Positions 25,971 to 35,161 of a DNA stretch of 64,000 nucleotides are shown here, in pieces (position 1 is the first letter of the stretch; every line of letters begins with the position of its first letter). This DNA is from Marinobacter salarius (lineage in GTDB: Bacteria > Pseudomonadota > Gammaproteobacteria > Pseudomonadales > Oleiphilaceae). The notes below the pieces were generated by a model. That model saw only the letters and a list, made by a program, of their open reading frames with translations, had not been told where the DNA came from and did not search any database. The stretch spans positions 1,364,001 to 1,428,000 of the forward strand of contig NZ_CP136693.1 in the NCBI RefSeq assembly GCF_032922745.1, read 5' to 3'. The translations under genes and the position numbers were made by a program.

Positions 25971-27004
25971 TGGCCGAATGTCTCCACAGGGCCGATCCGT
26001 TGCTCAATGGGTGGCACCACGGTTTCCGTGAGCCATTCGTGGAAGTGGCGCAGGGCGGCCTGACGGCTGCTGGCCTCCACCAGATAGCCCACGGTACGGG
26101 GAACATCCTTCAGGAAGCCGGTTTTGCCGTCACGTATGGCCAGCCGGGCAAAGATGCCCGCAGCTTTCAGATGGCGCTGCATGCCCATGAGCTCCAGCCA
26201 TTGGCGGAAGGTGTCCCTGTCAGCCTTGTGAAGGCCGGCCTCGGCGCTGAGTACGCGAAAATGGTCTGTCCACTGGTCGATGCGTTCTTCCGGCCAGCGG
26301 ATATAGCAGTCTTTCAATAGCGATACCAGATCGTAAGTGACCGGGCCGCGCACCGCGTCCTGAAAGTCGATTACGCCGGGCCTCGTGGTGCCGGGGCGGA
26401 CCAGTAGGTTGCGGGAATGGTAGTCACGGTGCACTGCCACGTTCGGTTGGGCCAGGGCGCTCTCACGCAGGAAGGCGAAGGTGGTGTCCAGCAGCGCGCG
26501 TTCGCCGTTGGAGAGAGTCAGCCCCAATTGTTGTGTCAGCAACCAGTCCGGAAACAAGGCCATTTCCCGATCCAGCAGGGCGATGTCATAAGCGGGAAGT
26601 GGGTAGTCGGGTGCGTCGTCGGCCTGCTGTATGCGGACCAGTTCATCCATTGCCGCGCCATAAAGCCGGTCAGCGTTGGTGTGGTTCACGGCGCTGAGCA
26701 TCAGGGCGTCACCGAAGTCTTCCAGCAGCAGGAACCCCCGGGTCAGGTCTTCGTGGACGATGTCCGGCACAGCGATATCAAGGCTGCGCCAGTGATGGGC
26801 AATAGCTACGAAGGGGTGGCAGTCTTCATGCTCGGGCGGCGCATCCATCACGATATAGGGTTGTGGCCCGGTGCCATGAGGGTCGCCGCTGACGCGGAAG
26901 TAGCGGCGGAAGCTCGCGTCCCCGGATACTGGCTCGGGTGTCGCCTGGTCAAAACCGGGAAGGTCTCTGACCCACTGGGTGAGCATTGTCAGGCGGGTAT
27001 CCAT
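25967..27004 (-). CDS. amgK: N-acetylmuramate/N-acetylglucosamine kinase AmgK
   Basis: A 345-residue aminoglycoside-phosphotransferase-fold sugar kinase phosphorylating MurNAc at the anomeric carbon. Kinase-like motifs: GDASFRRYFRV at the nucleotide loop, VAVHRDYHSRNLLVRP as the catalytic loop (Asp in HRDYHSRN) and GVIDFQDAVRGPVTYDL as the metal-binding DFG equivalent. It is first in amgK-murU and divergent from lptD, as in Pseudomonas. Confidence 0.92.
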   Translation of the reverse strand: MDTRLTMLTQWVRDLPGFDQATPEPVSGDASFRRYFRVSGDPHGTGPQPYIVMDAPPEHEDCHPFVAIAHHWRSLDIAVPDIVHEDLTRGFLLLEDFGDALMLSAVNHTNADRLYGAAMDELVRIQQADDAPDYPLPAYDIALLDREMALFPDWLLTQQLGLTLSNGERALLDTTFAFLRESALAQPNVAVHRDYHSRNLLVRPGTTRPGVIDFQDAVRGPVTYDLVSLLKDCYIRWPEERIDQWTDHFRVLSAEAGLHKADRDTFRQWLELMGMQRHLKAAGIFARLAIRDGKTGFLKDVPRTVGYLVEASSRQAALRHFHEWLTETVVPPIEQRIGPVETFGQ

Positions 27005-27126
27005 GAAATTGGCTGTTTTCCTGGCTCAGAAGTTATCGGTGACCTGGCCGCAACGAACCTGCGGGCCCATGGCCGAAAGTTAGCAGATCAGTATAGAGGC
27101 GGTAAAACGGTTTTGCAGCAATGGCT

Positions 27127-27161
27127 GGTTTCCGTTAACAAAGGCCGGTTTCCGTTAACAA
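27127..27161. promoter_or_regulatory. 20-bp-spaced direct repeat between amgK and lptD
   Basis: GGTTTCCGTTAACAA occurs at 27127-27141 and again, identically, at 27147-27161. The period is exactly 20 bp, about two helical turns, and each copy contains the palindrome GTTAAC. It lies in the 266-nt region between the divergent amgK and lptD genes, about 110 nt before lptD. A tandem binding site is a reasonable reading; the protein is unknown. Confidence 0.5.
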
Positions 27162-27270
27162 GGCAAAGGGCGCCGTGTAAACTAGGCCGCTGTTAAGTAT
27201 CTCCGACAGCCGCGAATCCATTCTGGACAGGAACCTGCTCACCGTGCCAGCCCCAACAAGGAAGCTGCGA

Positions 27271-29649
27271 ATGCCAACGCCCCGCATGCGGCACCGTCTC
27301 GGGTTGCTGTTTGCGTCCGTTACGGGGTGCACAATGTTGGCACCAGTTTCGGTGGTTTATGCTCAGGAAGCCGCCCCTTCGGCTGCCGAGATTGACTGGC
27401 GGCCCAAGTCTGATTTGCCGGAGGATGTCCGTCGATCCCTGCCGGACTTCTGCGGGGGTGGCTATTTGCCTTCCGCGGTCCCGGGGGTGGGAAAGGGAAA
27501 CGCAGGTGAGCCGGCAGCGAAAAATGGTCAGGCGCCCCTACAGGCCAGTGGGCTCAATGCGCGGTATGAACTCGACAACGAACTGTTTCTGCGGGGAGAT
27601 GTTCGTCTGGAGCAGCCGGGGTTCCGGGTGACTGGCTCCGAGGCCCGCTACAACCAGGCAACCGGTGCGGTGGCCATTGAAGGGCCGTTGACCAGCCGCG
27701 GTGATGGCTTCCTGCTGACCGGCGAGCGTGCGGACTACGACGTCAACAGCGGCCGGGTTGACATCAATACGGCGACCTTTCTCCTGCACGGCCCGGAAAT
27801 GCGGGGTTCGGCCACTCAGCTCTCCCGCACGGCGGAAGACCAGGTGCGGATTCGTGGCGGCTCACTGACCACCTGCGCCCCAGACAACAACGACTGGTCC
27901 ATCGTGGCGTCGGACATCCACCTGGACCAGGGCGAAGGTGTGGGCACGGCAAAGCATGTGCGCCTTGAGATCAGTGATATCCCGGTGTTCTACTGGCCCT
28001 ATGCCAGCTTCCCTATTGACGACCGCCGCAAGACAGGCTTTCTCTATCCGTCTTTCGGTACCTCCAATGCGGGTAGCGGCGCTTTCCTGTCGGTTCCCTA
28101 CTACCTCAACCTGGCGCCGCACTACGACGCGACGCTGACGCCCCAGTACATACATGGGCGTGGATTGTTTACCGAGGCGGAGGGGCGTTACCTCAGCAGT
28201 CTGGGCGAATCGGTGCTTCAGCTAGGCTACGCGGGCAACGACACCGAGTACGAGGAGGAATTTCCCTCGCAAGGCGGCGAACGCTGGGGTCTTGATTTCA
28301 GTACCCAGGCGAGATTCGGATACGGCTGGACCGGCTACGGAGATTATTCCGTGGTTAGCGACGACGACTACCTCAGTGACCTCAACCGCAACCTCGAGAT
28401 CAATAGCGCAACGCACCTACGGCGTCGTGGTGGCGTGCGCTACCGGGATTCCTCCCAGTATTTCGAGACCTATCTTAATGGCTACCAGACGATCACTGAT
28501 ACTATCGCCGACGAGGACATCCCCTACTCGCAGCTGCCGGAAGTATTGTACGGCGCCACATTCGATGCAGGACCGACGGAAGTGTCCCTGGAAAGCCAAT
28601 ACACTTATTTTTACCGCGACAATGACGACCTGACAGGGCTCGACCAGGCGAACGGCCATCGCCTACGGGCCATACCCGAAGTGGCGTTGCCTATGCGGGC
28701 TCTTTGGGGCTATGTCAGACCTTCAGTCAGCGTGGACTACACGCGTTACGAACTGGAGGATTACACGGCACGAGATCCCGGTTTCGACCGCACCGTTCCA
28801 GTAGCGGAATGGGATTCCGGCCTGTACTTCGACCGCCAGTCCACTCTGTTTGATATTCCCTACAATCAAAGTCTTGAACCGCGACTCTACTATGCTTGGG
28901 CAGACGCAGAGTCTGACCAGTCCTACATTCCGGACTTTGACACCGCCATCCGCTCGTTCAGTTTTGACCAGCTGTTCGAACGTAACCGCTTTAGCGGTGG
29001 TGATCGGGTAGGCGACAGCAATCAGCTAACAGTGGCACTGACCAGCCGCTTCAATGACCTGGTGACAGGTGCTGAGCGAGCGCGTTTCAGCATTGGTCAG
29101 GTGCACTATTATGACGACCGGGAGGTGGAGCTTCTGGACGGGAAGGGTGCCTCGGATGCCAGTGATTCGCCTCTGGCCGGTGAAGTGGTTCTGCGGCCTG
29201 TGGACGGCCTGGAAATCCGCAGTTCAGGTCTGTGGGAACCAGACACAAACGAGACCCAGGAAGGTCGTAGCCAGCTGGTTTTTCACTCCGATGATTACCG
29301 ATATCTGGCCAGCCTGGGCCACACCTACGTGGCTGATGAATTTGAACAGTCGGATATCGGGGGCGTTTTTCCTGTCACAGACCGTGTTAGTCTGATCGGC
29401 CGCTGGGTCTACGATTCCGAGCTTGATCGTACGGTCGGTTCACTGGCCGGGCTGGAATACAATAATTGTTGCTGGAGTGTGCAGCTGGTGCACCAGAACT
29501 ACCTGACGGACGACGAACAGCTTGAGAGTCGTATGCTGTTCCAGATCCAGCTCAAAGGACTGGGCGGGAGCGGCGGATCGTCCAGCCAGATTTCCGAAGC
29601 CATCTACGGCTTTGACGAAAGGGAACGTCGCCGTTTCGGTGATCGCTGA
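27271..29649 (+). CDS. lptD: LPS assembly outer-membrane protein LptD
   Basis: A 792-residue precursor of the beta-barrel that inserts lipopolysaccharide in the outer leaflet together with LptE. Signal peptide up to about VVYAQ (residue 32), an OstA-type jellyroll (about 95-230: ARYELDNELFLRGDVRLEQPG), then the barrel. The four disulfide cysteines are kept: Cys61, Cys202 and the adjacent pair at about 733-734 (YNNCCWSVQ). ATG 27271 follows AAGGAAG; GTG 27244 is an alternative. surA follows after 64 nt; SurA assists LptD folding. Confidence 0.95.
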   Translation: MPTPRMRHRLGLLFASVTGCTMLAPVSVVYAQEAAPSAAEIDWRPKSDLPEDVRRSLPDFCGGGYLPSAVPGVGKGNAGEPAAKNGQAPLQASGLNARYELDNELFLRGDVRLEQPGFRVTGSEARYNQATGAVAIEGPLTSRGDGFLLTGERADYDVNSGRVDINTATFLLHGPEMRGSATQLSRTAEDQVRIRGGSLTTCAPDNNDWSIVASDIHLDQGEGVGTAKHVRLEISDIPVFYWPYASFPIDDRRKTGFLYPSFGTSNAGSGAFLSVPYYLNLAPHYDATLTPQYIHGRGLFTEAEGRYLSSLGESVLQLGYAGNDTEYEEEFPSQGGERWGLDFSTQARFGYGWTGYGDYSVVSDDDYLSDLNRNLEINSATHLRRRGGVRYRDSSQYFETYLNGYQTITDTIADEDIPYSQLPEVLYGATFDAGPTEVSLESQYTYFYRDNDDLTGLDQANGHRLRAIPEVALPMRALWGYVRPSVSVDYTRYELEDYTARDPGFDRTVPVAEWDSGLYFDRQSTLFDIPYNQSLEPRLYYAWADAESDQSYIPDFDTAIRSFSFDQLFERNRFSGGDRVGDSNQLTVALTSRFNDLVTGAERARFSIGQVHYYDDREVELLDGKGASDASDSPLAGEVVLRPVDGLEIRSSGLWEPDTNETQEGRSQLVFHSDDYRYLASLGHTYVADEFEQSDIGGVFPVTDRVSLIGRWVYDSELDRTVGSLAGLEYNNCCWSVQLVHQNYLTDDEQLESRMLFQIQLKGLGGSGGSSSQISEAIYGFDERERRRFGDR

Positions 29650-29713
29650 TGCCTGACAGTCAGGCTCGGGATGCCGGGGTGACAGGCAGTATTCTTCCAT
29701 ACTAGAGGTGACT

Positions 29714-31036
29714 ATGAAGGCGAACCTTCGCCATTGCGCACAAATGATGCTGGCACTGATGGTTGTGATGGTATCCGCAACCGTGCAGGCGGACCGTAAA
29801 CTGCTTGATCAGGTGGTGGCAGTCGTCAACGACGACGTTATTCTTCAGTCCGAGCTCGAGGCACGGATCAACACCATCACCGGGCGGTTGCGCGCTCAGG
29901 GAACCGGATTGCCCCCCAGGGACATTCTGGAAGAACGGGTGTTGGAGCAGTTGATCAGCGAGTCCATCCAGTTACAGATGGCGGACAGGGCCGGGATGCG
30001 CATCAGCGACAACGAGCTCAATGAAACCCTGGCATCCATTGCGCAACGCAACAATATGACGCTGGCCCAGTTCGAGCAACAACTGGTCCAGGAGGGCGTC
30101 ACCTATCGCGAGGCCCGTGAGCAGATTCGCAACGAGATGATTACCAGCCGGGTACAGCAGCGTCAGGTTGGCAATCGCGTGCGGGTTACGGATCGGGAAA
30201 TTGAGAACTATCTTGCAGCAATGGAGGGGCAGGGCCGTAGCAATGCAGAGTATGAGCTTGCCCATATCCTCATTGAAGTGAACGATTTTAATGACGAGGA
30301 AGAGGTCAGCGCTGCCCGCGAAAAGGTGGAGCAACTGCGTGAAGAAATTGCCGAGGGGCGGGACTTCCGCTCTGTTGCCGTTGCCGAATCCGATGCCAGC
30401 AATGCCCTCGACGGTGGCAACATGGGATGGCGTGCCGAGAACCAACTACCGTCACTGGTGGCCGATGTGGTCCCGGATCTTGAAACCGGAACCGTCTCCC
30501 CGGTACTCAGGAACAGCAGCGGCTTCCATCTGGTGATGGTGATGGATCGCCGCGGTGGTGATAAAGCTCAGTTCATCGAGCAGTCGAAAGTCCGTCACAT
30601 CCTGGTACGCACCTCGGAAACCGTGTCGGAAGCCCAGGCGGAAGCAACCGTTCGCGATCTCTATCAGCAAATCGATAATGGCGCCGATTTCGCCGTCATC
30701 GCCAGGGAACACTCTGATGACCCGGTTTCCGGCTCTGACGGTGGTAACCTCGGCTGGGTCAGCCCCGGGCAGATGGTGCCAGAATTCGAACAGGCGATGA
30801 TGGAGGCGGATGTGGGCGAACTCAAAGGTCCGTTCCGCTCTCAGTTTGGCTGGCACATTCTGCAGGTCCAGGACCGTCGCCAGCAGGACATCAGCGGTGA
30901 TGTAAGGGAATCCGAGGCGCGGCAGGCCATCTACCGCCGCAAGTTTGATACCGAACTGCAGAACTGGCTGCGTGAGATCCGCGACGAGGCGTTTATCGAG
31001 TTCAAGAGCGGCTACGGAGCTGACAGCGAATCATGA
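29714..31036 (+). CDS. surA: Periplasmic chaperone/peptidyl-prolyl isomerase SurA
   Basis: A 440-residue periplasmic chaperone for outer-membrane proteins. Signal peptide ends near TVQA (residue 26), then the SurA_N domain (DRKLLDQVVAVVNDDVILQSELEARI) and two parvulin domains, about 170-270 (YELAHILIEV) and about 285-385 (VRHILVRTSE, FGWHILQVQDRR), plus a C-terminal helix. The ATG at 29714 has GAGGTG upstream; GTG 29708 is possible. Overlaps pdxA by 4 nt. Confidence 0.95.
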   Translation: MKANLRHCAQMMLALMVVMVSATVQADRKLLDQVVAVVNDDVILQSELEARINTITGRLRAQGTGLPPRDILEERVLEQLISESIQLQMADRAGMRISDNELNETLASIAQRNNMTLAQFEQQLVQEGVTYREAREQIRNEMITSRVQQRQVGNRVRVTDREIENYLAAMEGQGRSNAEYELAHILIEVNDFNDEEEVSAAREKVEQLREEIAEGRDFRSVAVAESDASNALDGGNMGWRAENQLPSLVADVVPDLETGTVSPVLRNSSGFHLVMVMDRRGGDKAQFIEQSKVRHILVRTSETVSEAQAEATVRDLYQQIDNGADFAVIAREHSDDPVSGSDGGNLGWVSPGQMVPEFEQAMMEADVGELKGPFRSQFGWHILQVQDRRQQDISGDVRESEARQAIYRRKFDTELQNWLREIRDEAFIEFKSGYGADSES

Positions 31037-32034
31037 CACAGCCGGTCACCCTCGCACTGACAGCGGGCGAACCTGCGGGCATTGGGCCGGAGCTTTGCCT
31101 GCAGCTGGCCCTGGAAAGACGCGGGCCCGGCCTTGTGGTGGTGGCCAGCAAACGTTTGCTGGAGGCGAGGGCCCGACTGCTTGGGCTGAACGTGTCGCTG
31201 GAGGACTGGGCACCGGGAGCACCAGCCACCGTTGAACCGGGCCGGCTCTCCGTGCTTTCCGTTGATGGATTGGCGTCCACTACGGCCGGCCACCTGGACC
31301 CGGCGAATAGCGCCTATGTTCTGGAAACCTTGCGAGTAGCGGCTCAGGGCTGCCTTGATGGCACGTTCGACGGTATGGTGACGGCTCCGGTTCACAAGGG
31401 CGTTATCAACAACGCCGGTATGGCCTTTAGTGGCCACACCGAGTTCCTGCAGGAGCTCTGTGGCGTTGAGCGTGTGGTAATGATGCTGGCCACGGACGAG
31501 TTAAGAGTGGCCCTGGTGACCACTCACTTGCCCCTGAAGGATGTCTCTGCTGCGATCACGGCTGAGCGCCTGACCCAGGTCACCCGTACTCTGGACAATG
31601 ACCTGCGCAAGTTCTTTGGTCTTCAGCATCCGAGAATCCTGGTTGCAGGGCTTAACCCCCACGCGGGTGAAGGCGGACATCTGGGGCGGGAAGAAATCGA
31701 CGTCATCGAGCCGACCCTGGACCACCTGCGCCGGGAAGGCATCGACCTGACGGGCCCATTGCCGGCGGACACCCTGTTCACTCCTCATTGGCTCGACAAC
31801 GCCGACGCGGTACTGGCCATGTACCATGACCAGGGCTTGCCGGTTCTCAAATTCCAGGGCTTCGGCCGGGCGGTCAATATCACCCTGGGCCTGCCCATTG
31901 TGCGGACCTCCGTCGACCACGGCACCGCCCTTGATCTGGCCGGCACGGGCAGGGCAGATGCCGGCAGCCTGGAAACGGCAATCCGGGTGGGCGAACGAAT
32001 GGCAACCTCAGCGAAAAGAGATCCTATCGAGTGA
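31033..32034 (+). CDS. pdxA: 4-hydroxythreonine-4-phosphate dehydrogenase PdxA
   Basis: A 333-residue enzyme of the DXP-dependent pyridoxal phosphate pathway. Signatures: LTAGEPAGIGPEL, VTAPVHKGVINNAG, FSGHTEFLQE with a metal His, GLNPHAGEGGHLGREE, AMYHDQGLPVLKF with a second metal His, and VRTSVDHGTALDLAGTG. Start overlaps the surA stop (ATGA) and its stop overlaps the ksgA GTG start (GTGA). Confidence 0.95.
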   Translation: MTQPVTLALTAGEPAGIGPELCLQLALERRGPGLVVVASKRLLEARARLLGLNVSLEDWAPGAPATVEPGRLSVLSVDGLASTTAGHLDPANSAYVLETLRVAAQGCLDGTFDGMVTAPVHKGVINNAGMAFSGHTEFLQELCGVERVVMMLATDELRVALVTTHLPLKDVSAAITAERLTQVTRTLDNDLRKFFGLQHPRILVAGLNPHAGEGGHLGREEIDVIEPTLDHLRREGIDLTGPLPADTLFTPHWLDNADAVLAMYHDQGLPVLKFQGFGRAVNITLGLPIVRTSVDHGTALDLAGTGRADAGSLETAIRVGERMATSAKRDPIE

Positions 32035-32861
32035 GTAGCAAACACGGCCATCAGGCCCGGAAACGCTTCGGTCAGAACTTTCTTCACGACCCCGGCGTGA
32101 TTGAACGCATTATCCGCGCTATTCATCCCAAGGCGGACGATGCCCTTGTGGAAATCGGGCCTGGCCTGGGCGCTCTCACCGAGGAAATGCTTGCCGTTAA
32201 CTCGAACCTTCAGGTGGTGGAGCTGGATCGGGACCTGATTCCCGTGCTCAGAACCAAATTCTTCAATTACCCCAACTTCCGCATCCATGAAGCGGATGCG
32301 CTGAAGTTTGATTTCGGCGAACTGGTTGCCGACAAGCCTCTGAGGATCATCGGCAACCTGCCGTACAATATCTCCACGCCGTTGATTTTCCACCTGTTGG
32401 GGCATTCCGGCGTGGTGCAGGACATGCATTTCATGCTGCAGAAGGAAGTGGTTCAACGGATGGCGGCGGTGCCCGGAGACAACAACTACGGCCGGTTGGG
32501 GATCATGACCCAGTATTTCTGTCGGGTGCAGCCGTTGTTTGAAGTCGGGCCGGGTGCTTTCCGGCCGGCGCCGAAAGTGGATTCCGCCATCGTTCGGCTG
32601 GTGCCCTACAAGACGCTGCCGCATCCGGCAAAGGATTATAAGCTGTTGCAGGCAGTGGTACGCACTGCCTTCAGCGCCCGGCGTAAAACCCTCCGAAAGG
32701 CGCTGGCCGGCATGGTTTCCGTGGAACAACTCAACAGCATTGGCATCAACGATGGCCTGCGCCCGGAAAACCTTGGCCTGGTAGAGTATGTTGCGATTGC
32801 CGATTTGTTGGCTGACAGTAGACCTGATAATTTCGGTGCTGATGAGGTAAATCATGACTGA
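32031..32861 (+). CDS. rsmA: 16S rRNA adenine dimethyltransferase KsgA/RsmA
   Basis: A 276-residue SAM-dependent enzyme dimethylating A1518 and A1519 of 16S rRNA. It begins ARKRFGQNFLHD, has the SAM motif EIGPGLGALTE and the catalytic NLPYNIS motif, and a C-terminal RNA-contact domain with FSARRKTLRKAL. GTG start overlapping pdxA. Its 3' end overlaps apaH by 8 nt. No apaG lies between ksgA and apaH, unlike E. coli and Pseudomonas. Confidence 0.95.
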   Translation: MSSKHGHQARKRFGQNFLHDPGVIERIIRAIHPKADDALVEIGPGLGALTEEMLAVNSNLQVVELDRDLIPVLRTKFFNYPNFRIHEADALKFDFGELVADKPLRIIGNLPYNISTPLIFHLLGHSGVVQDMHFMLQKEVVQRMAAVPGDNNYGRLGIMTQYFCRVQPLFEVGPGAFRPAPKVDSAIVRLVPYKTLPHPAKDYKLLQAVVRTAFSARRKTLRKALAGMVSVEQLNSIGINDGLRPENLGLVEYVAIADLLADSRPDNFGADEVNHD

Positions 32862-33654
32862 TTACGCCATTGGCGATATTCAGGGCTGTTACGAACGTCT
32901 CCTGGATGTGCTTGCCAAGGTGGATTTCTCACCATCACGGGATCGGCTCTGGGTGGCCGGTGACCTGATCAACCGCGGCCCGTCTTCGCTGGAAACCCTG
33001 CGTTACGTCGAAAGCCTGGGTAGTTCTGCGGTGGTGGTACTGGGTAATCACGATCTGCACCTGCTGGCGGTGGCCTTGGGTGGCCACGCCCTGAAGAATA
33101 AAGACACACTCGCCGATATACTCGAGGCGCCGGATCACCAACGGCTTTTTGATTGGCTGCGGCAGCAGAACCTCTGTGTTCACGATGAAGACCGTAATCT
33201 GGTGATGGTCCACGCCGGGTTGCCCCATATCTGGTCAGTGGAAGAAGCTGTCGGCTACAGCCGGGAAGTGGAAGCGGTGATTCGCGGGCCCGAGGCCGCA
33301 AACTACTTTGCAGATATGTATGGTAACTGGCCCGAACGCTGGCACCCGGACCTCAGTGGGATGGATCGGTGGCGCGTTATTACCAACTATTTCACCCGTA
33401 TGCGGTTTATTGCCGAGGACGGCACCCTGGAGCTTGCCGCCAAAGAGTCGGCCGCGTCGGCGCCGGATGGTTTTGCGCCCTGGTTTCGCTTCCCTCGCCA
33501 GGATGATGTGCGTGTGGTGTTCGGACATTGGGCGGCACTGGAAGGCCAGACCGAAAGCACCCGTTATTTCGGGCTGGATACCGGTTGTGTCTGGGGTGGA
33601 AAGCTTACCCTGATGAATCTTGATACCGGGGAAAAGATCCACTGTGACTGCTAG
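32854..33654 (+). CDS. apaH: Bis(5'-nucleosyl)-tetraphosphatase ApaH
   Basis: A 266-residue symmetrical Ap4A hydrolase of the metallophosphoesterase family. Metal-binding motifs are AIGDIQGCY, GDLINRGPSSLE, VLGNHDLHL and MVHAGLPHIW; C-terminal GHWAALEG and GLDTGCVWGGKLT are typical. It controls alarmone Ap4A and de-caps Np4-RNAs in E. coli. Confidence 0.95.
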   Translation: MTDYAIGDIQGCYERLLDVLAKVDFSPSRDRLWVAGDLINRGPSSLETLRYVESLGSSAVVVLGNHDLHLLAVALGGHALKNKDTLADILEAPDHQRLFDWLRQQNLCVHDEDRNLVMVHAGLPHIWSVEEAVGYSREVEAVIRGPEAANYFADMYGNWPERWHPDLSGMDRWRVITNYFTRMRFIAEDGTLELAAKESAASAPDGFAPWFRFPRQDDVRVVFGHWAALEGQTESTRYFGLDTGCVWGGKLTLMNLDTGEKIHCDC

Positions 33655-34036
33655 GCAGATAGAACCCCTTCGCCCGGCGCTGGTGTTGGGCGCGCTGTTC
33701 GCCCTGTTGGCGGTGATGGCAGGAGCCTTTGGTGCACACGGGTTGCGTGGTGTAGTTGACGCGCGGGGGCTTGAAGTTTTCCAGACTGCCGTCACATATC
33801 AGATATACCATTCACTGGCGTTAATTCTTGTCGCGATACTCCCGGTTGCGGGTCTGTCGCGGCATTTGCTCGGCATTGCGGCCGGCTTTTTTGTTGCCGG
33901 AATCCTGTTGTTCAGTGGCAGCCTGTACCTTCTGGTACTAATGGACCTTCGCTGGATGGGGCCGGTTACGCCGGTCGGAGGAATCGGCTTTATGGTGGGC
34001 TGGATATTGGTTCTGATGGCGGGATTCAGGCGTTAG
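33644..34036 (+). CDS. DUF423 inner-membrane protein
   Basis: A 130-residue membrane protein with about four transmembrane helices, recognised as DUF423 (YgdD-like) by GALFALLAVMAGAFGAHGLR near the N-terminus and GSLYLLVL...PVTPVGGIGFMVGW near the C-terminus. Function unknown in general. The GTG at 33644 overlaps the apaH stop by 11 nt; a TTG at 33620 is an alternative start. Confidence 0.83.
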   Translation: MTARQIEPLRPALVLGALFALLAVMAGAFGAHGLRGVVDARGLEVFQTAVTYQIYHSLALILVAILPVAGLSRHLLGIAAGFFVAGILLFSGSLYLLVLMDLRWMGPVTPVGGIGFMVGWILVLMAGFRR

Positions 34037-34063
34037 AGACAGATGTTTAAGGCAGGTAACGTT

Positions 34064-34264
34064 ATGCAGGTACAGGTAAACGGCGACGCCATGGAGCTTC
34101 CCGAAGAAGTCACTGTCGCGGTATTGATAGAGCGGATGGCATTGGTTGGCAAGCGATTCGCTGTCGAAGTTAACGAAGATATTGTTCCCCGCAGCCAGCA
34201 CGCCACGTTCAGCCTCAATGACGGCGACAGGGTTGAGGTGGTTCACGCTATCGGCGGTGGTTAA
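34064..34264 (+). CDS. thiS: Thiamine sulfur carrier protein ThiS
   Basis: A 66-residue ubiquitin-fold sulfur carrier. It starts MQVQVNGDAMEL, like other ThiS proteins, and ends in the required Gly-Gly (AIGGG) that is thiocarboxylated to deliver sulfur for the thiazole ring. ATG 34064 is preferred to 34043 on family length. thiG follows after 54 nt. No TPP riboswitch was recognised upstream. Confidence 0.93.
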   Translation: MQVQVNGDAMELPEEVTVAVLIERMALVGKRFAVEVNEDIVPRSQHATFSLNDGDRVEVVHAIGGG

Positions 34265-34318
34265 CTGCAGCCTTGCCATTCTTTTTCACGATTTTATCAA
34301 CAAGTTCAGGTGTTCAGC

Positions 34319-35128
34319 ATGAGTGACCGTTCCGAAAGACCGCTTCCCGAAGACAAACCGCTCGAAATTGCCGGCCGGGTATACCAGTCCCGGTTGCTGG
34401 TAGGCACGGGTAAATATCGGGACATGGCTGAAGCCGGCCATGCGATCGAAGCCAGCGGTTCTGAGATTGTCACCTTTGCCGTGCGCCGTACCAATCTGGG
34501 CCAGAACCCGGATGAACCGAGTTTGTTGGACGTGGTATCGCCTGAGCGCTACACCATGCTGCCTAACACCGCTGGCTGTTACACCGCAAAGGATGCCGTA
34601 CGCACCTGCAAGCTCGCACGGGAGCTGCTGGATGGTCATGATCTGGTCAAGCTGGAAGTGCTGGGTGAGGAAAAAACCCTGTACCCGAATATGACCGAGA
34701 CCCTGGTGGCGGCGGAAGAGCTGATCCGGGATGGGTTCAAGGTGATGGTGTATTGCTCGGACGACCCGTTGCTGGCCAAGCGCCTTGAAGAAATGGGCTG
34801 TATCGCCATCATGCCGCTGGGTGCGCCAATTGGTTCCGGCCTGGGTATCCAGAACCGCTATAACATCCGTCTGATCGTCGAGAACGCCAACGTACCGGTA
34901 CTCGTGGACGCCGGTGTTGGCACGGCTTCTGACGCGACGCTGGCAATGGAGTTGGGTTGCGATGGCGTGCTGATGAACACCGCCATCGCCCAGGCCCAGG
35001 ACCCGATCCGCATGGCGAAGGCAATGCGCCTGGCCATTGAATCTGGCCGCGATGCCTATCTGGCGGGGCGTATGCCGAAGAAGCTTTATGCCAGTGCGTC
35101 GTCGCCCCTTGATGGTACTTTCTTCTGA
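34319..35128 (+). CDS. thiG: Thiazole synthase ThiG
   Basis: A 269-residue TIM-barrel enzyme that assembles the thiazole phosphate of thiamine. The Schiff-base lysine is Lys111 in DLVKLEVLGEEKTLYPN; phosphate-binding motifs include PLGAPIGSGLGI and VLVDAGVGTASDA. It uses ThiS thiocarboxylate, and the two genes are adjacent. A GTG at 34310 could add three residues. A large structured repeat follows. Confidence 0.94.
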   Translation: MSDRSERPLPEDKPLEIAGRVYQSRLLVGTGKYRDMAEAGHAIEASGSEIVTFAVRRTNLGQNPDEPSLLDVVSPERYTMLPNTAGCYTAKDAVRTCKLARELLDGHDLVKLEVLGEEKTLYPNMTETLVAAEELIRDGFKVMVYCSDDPLLAKRLEEMGCIAIMPLGAPIGSGLGIQNRYNIRLIVENANVPVLVDAGVGTASDATLAMELGCDGVLMNTAIAQAQDPIRMAKAMRLAIESGRDAYLAGRMPKKLYASASSPLDGTFF

Positions 35129-35161
35129 TCTGGTCCAGAATTTCAACTGATGGTGCCAGTA

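Noticed and set aside
31785..32855. 356-residue minus-strand ORF opposite pdxA/rsmA
   Set aside because: Shadow of two well-defined genes.
33590..34063. TPP riboswitch before thiS
   Set aside because: The region is coding (apaH end, DUF423) and I found no THI-box core sequence.
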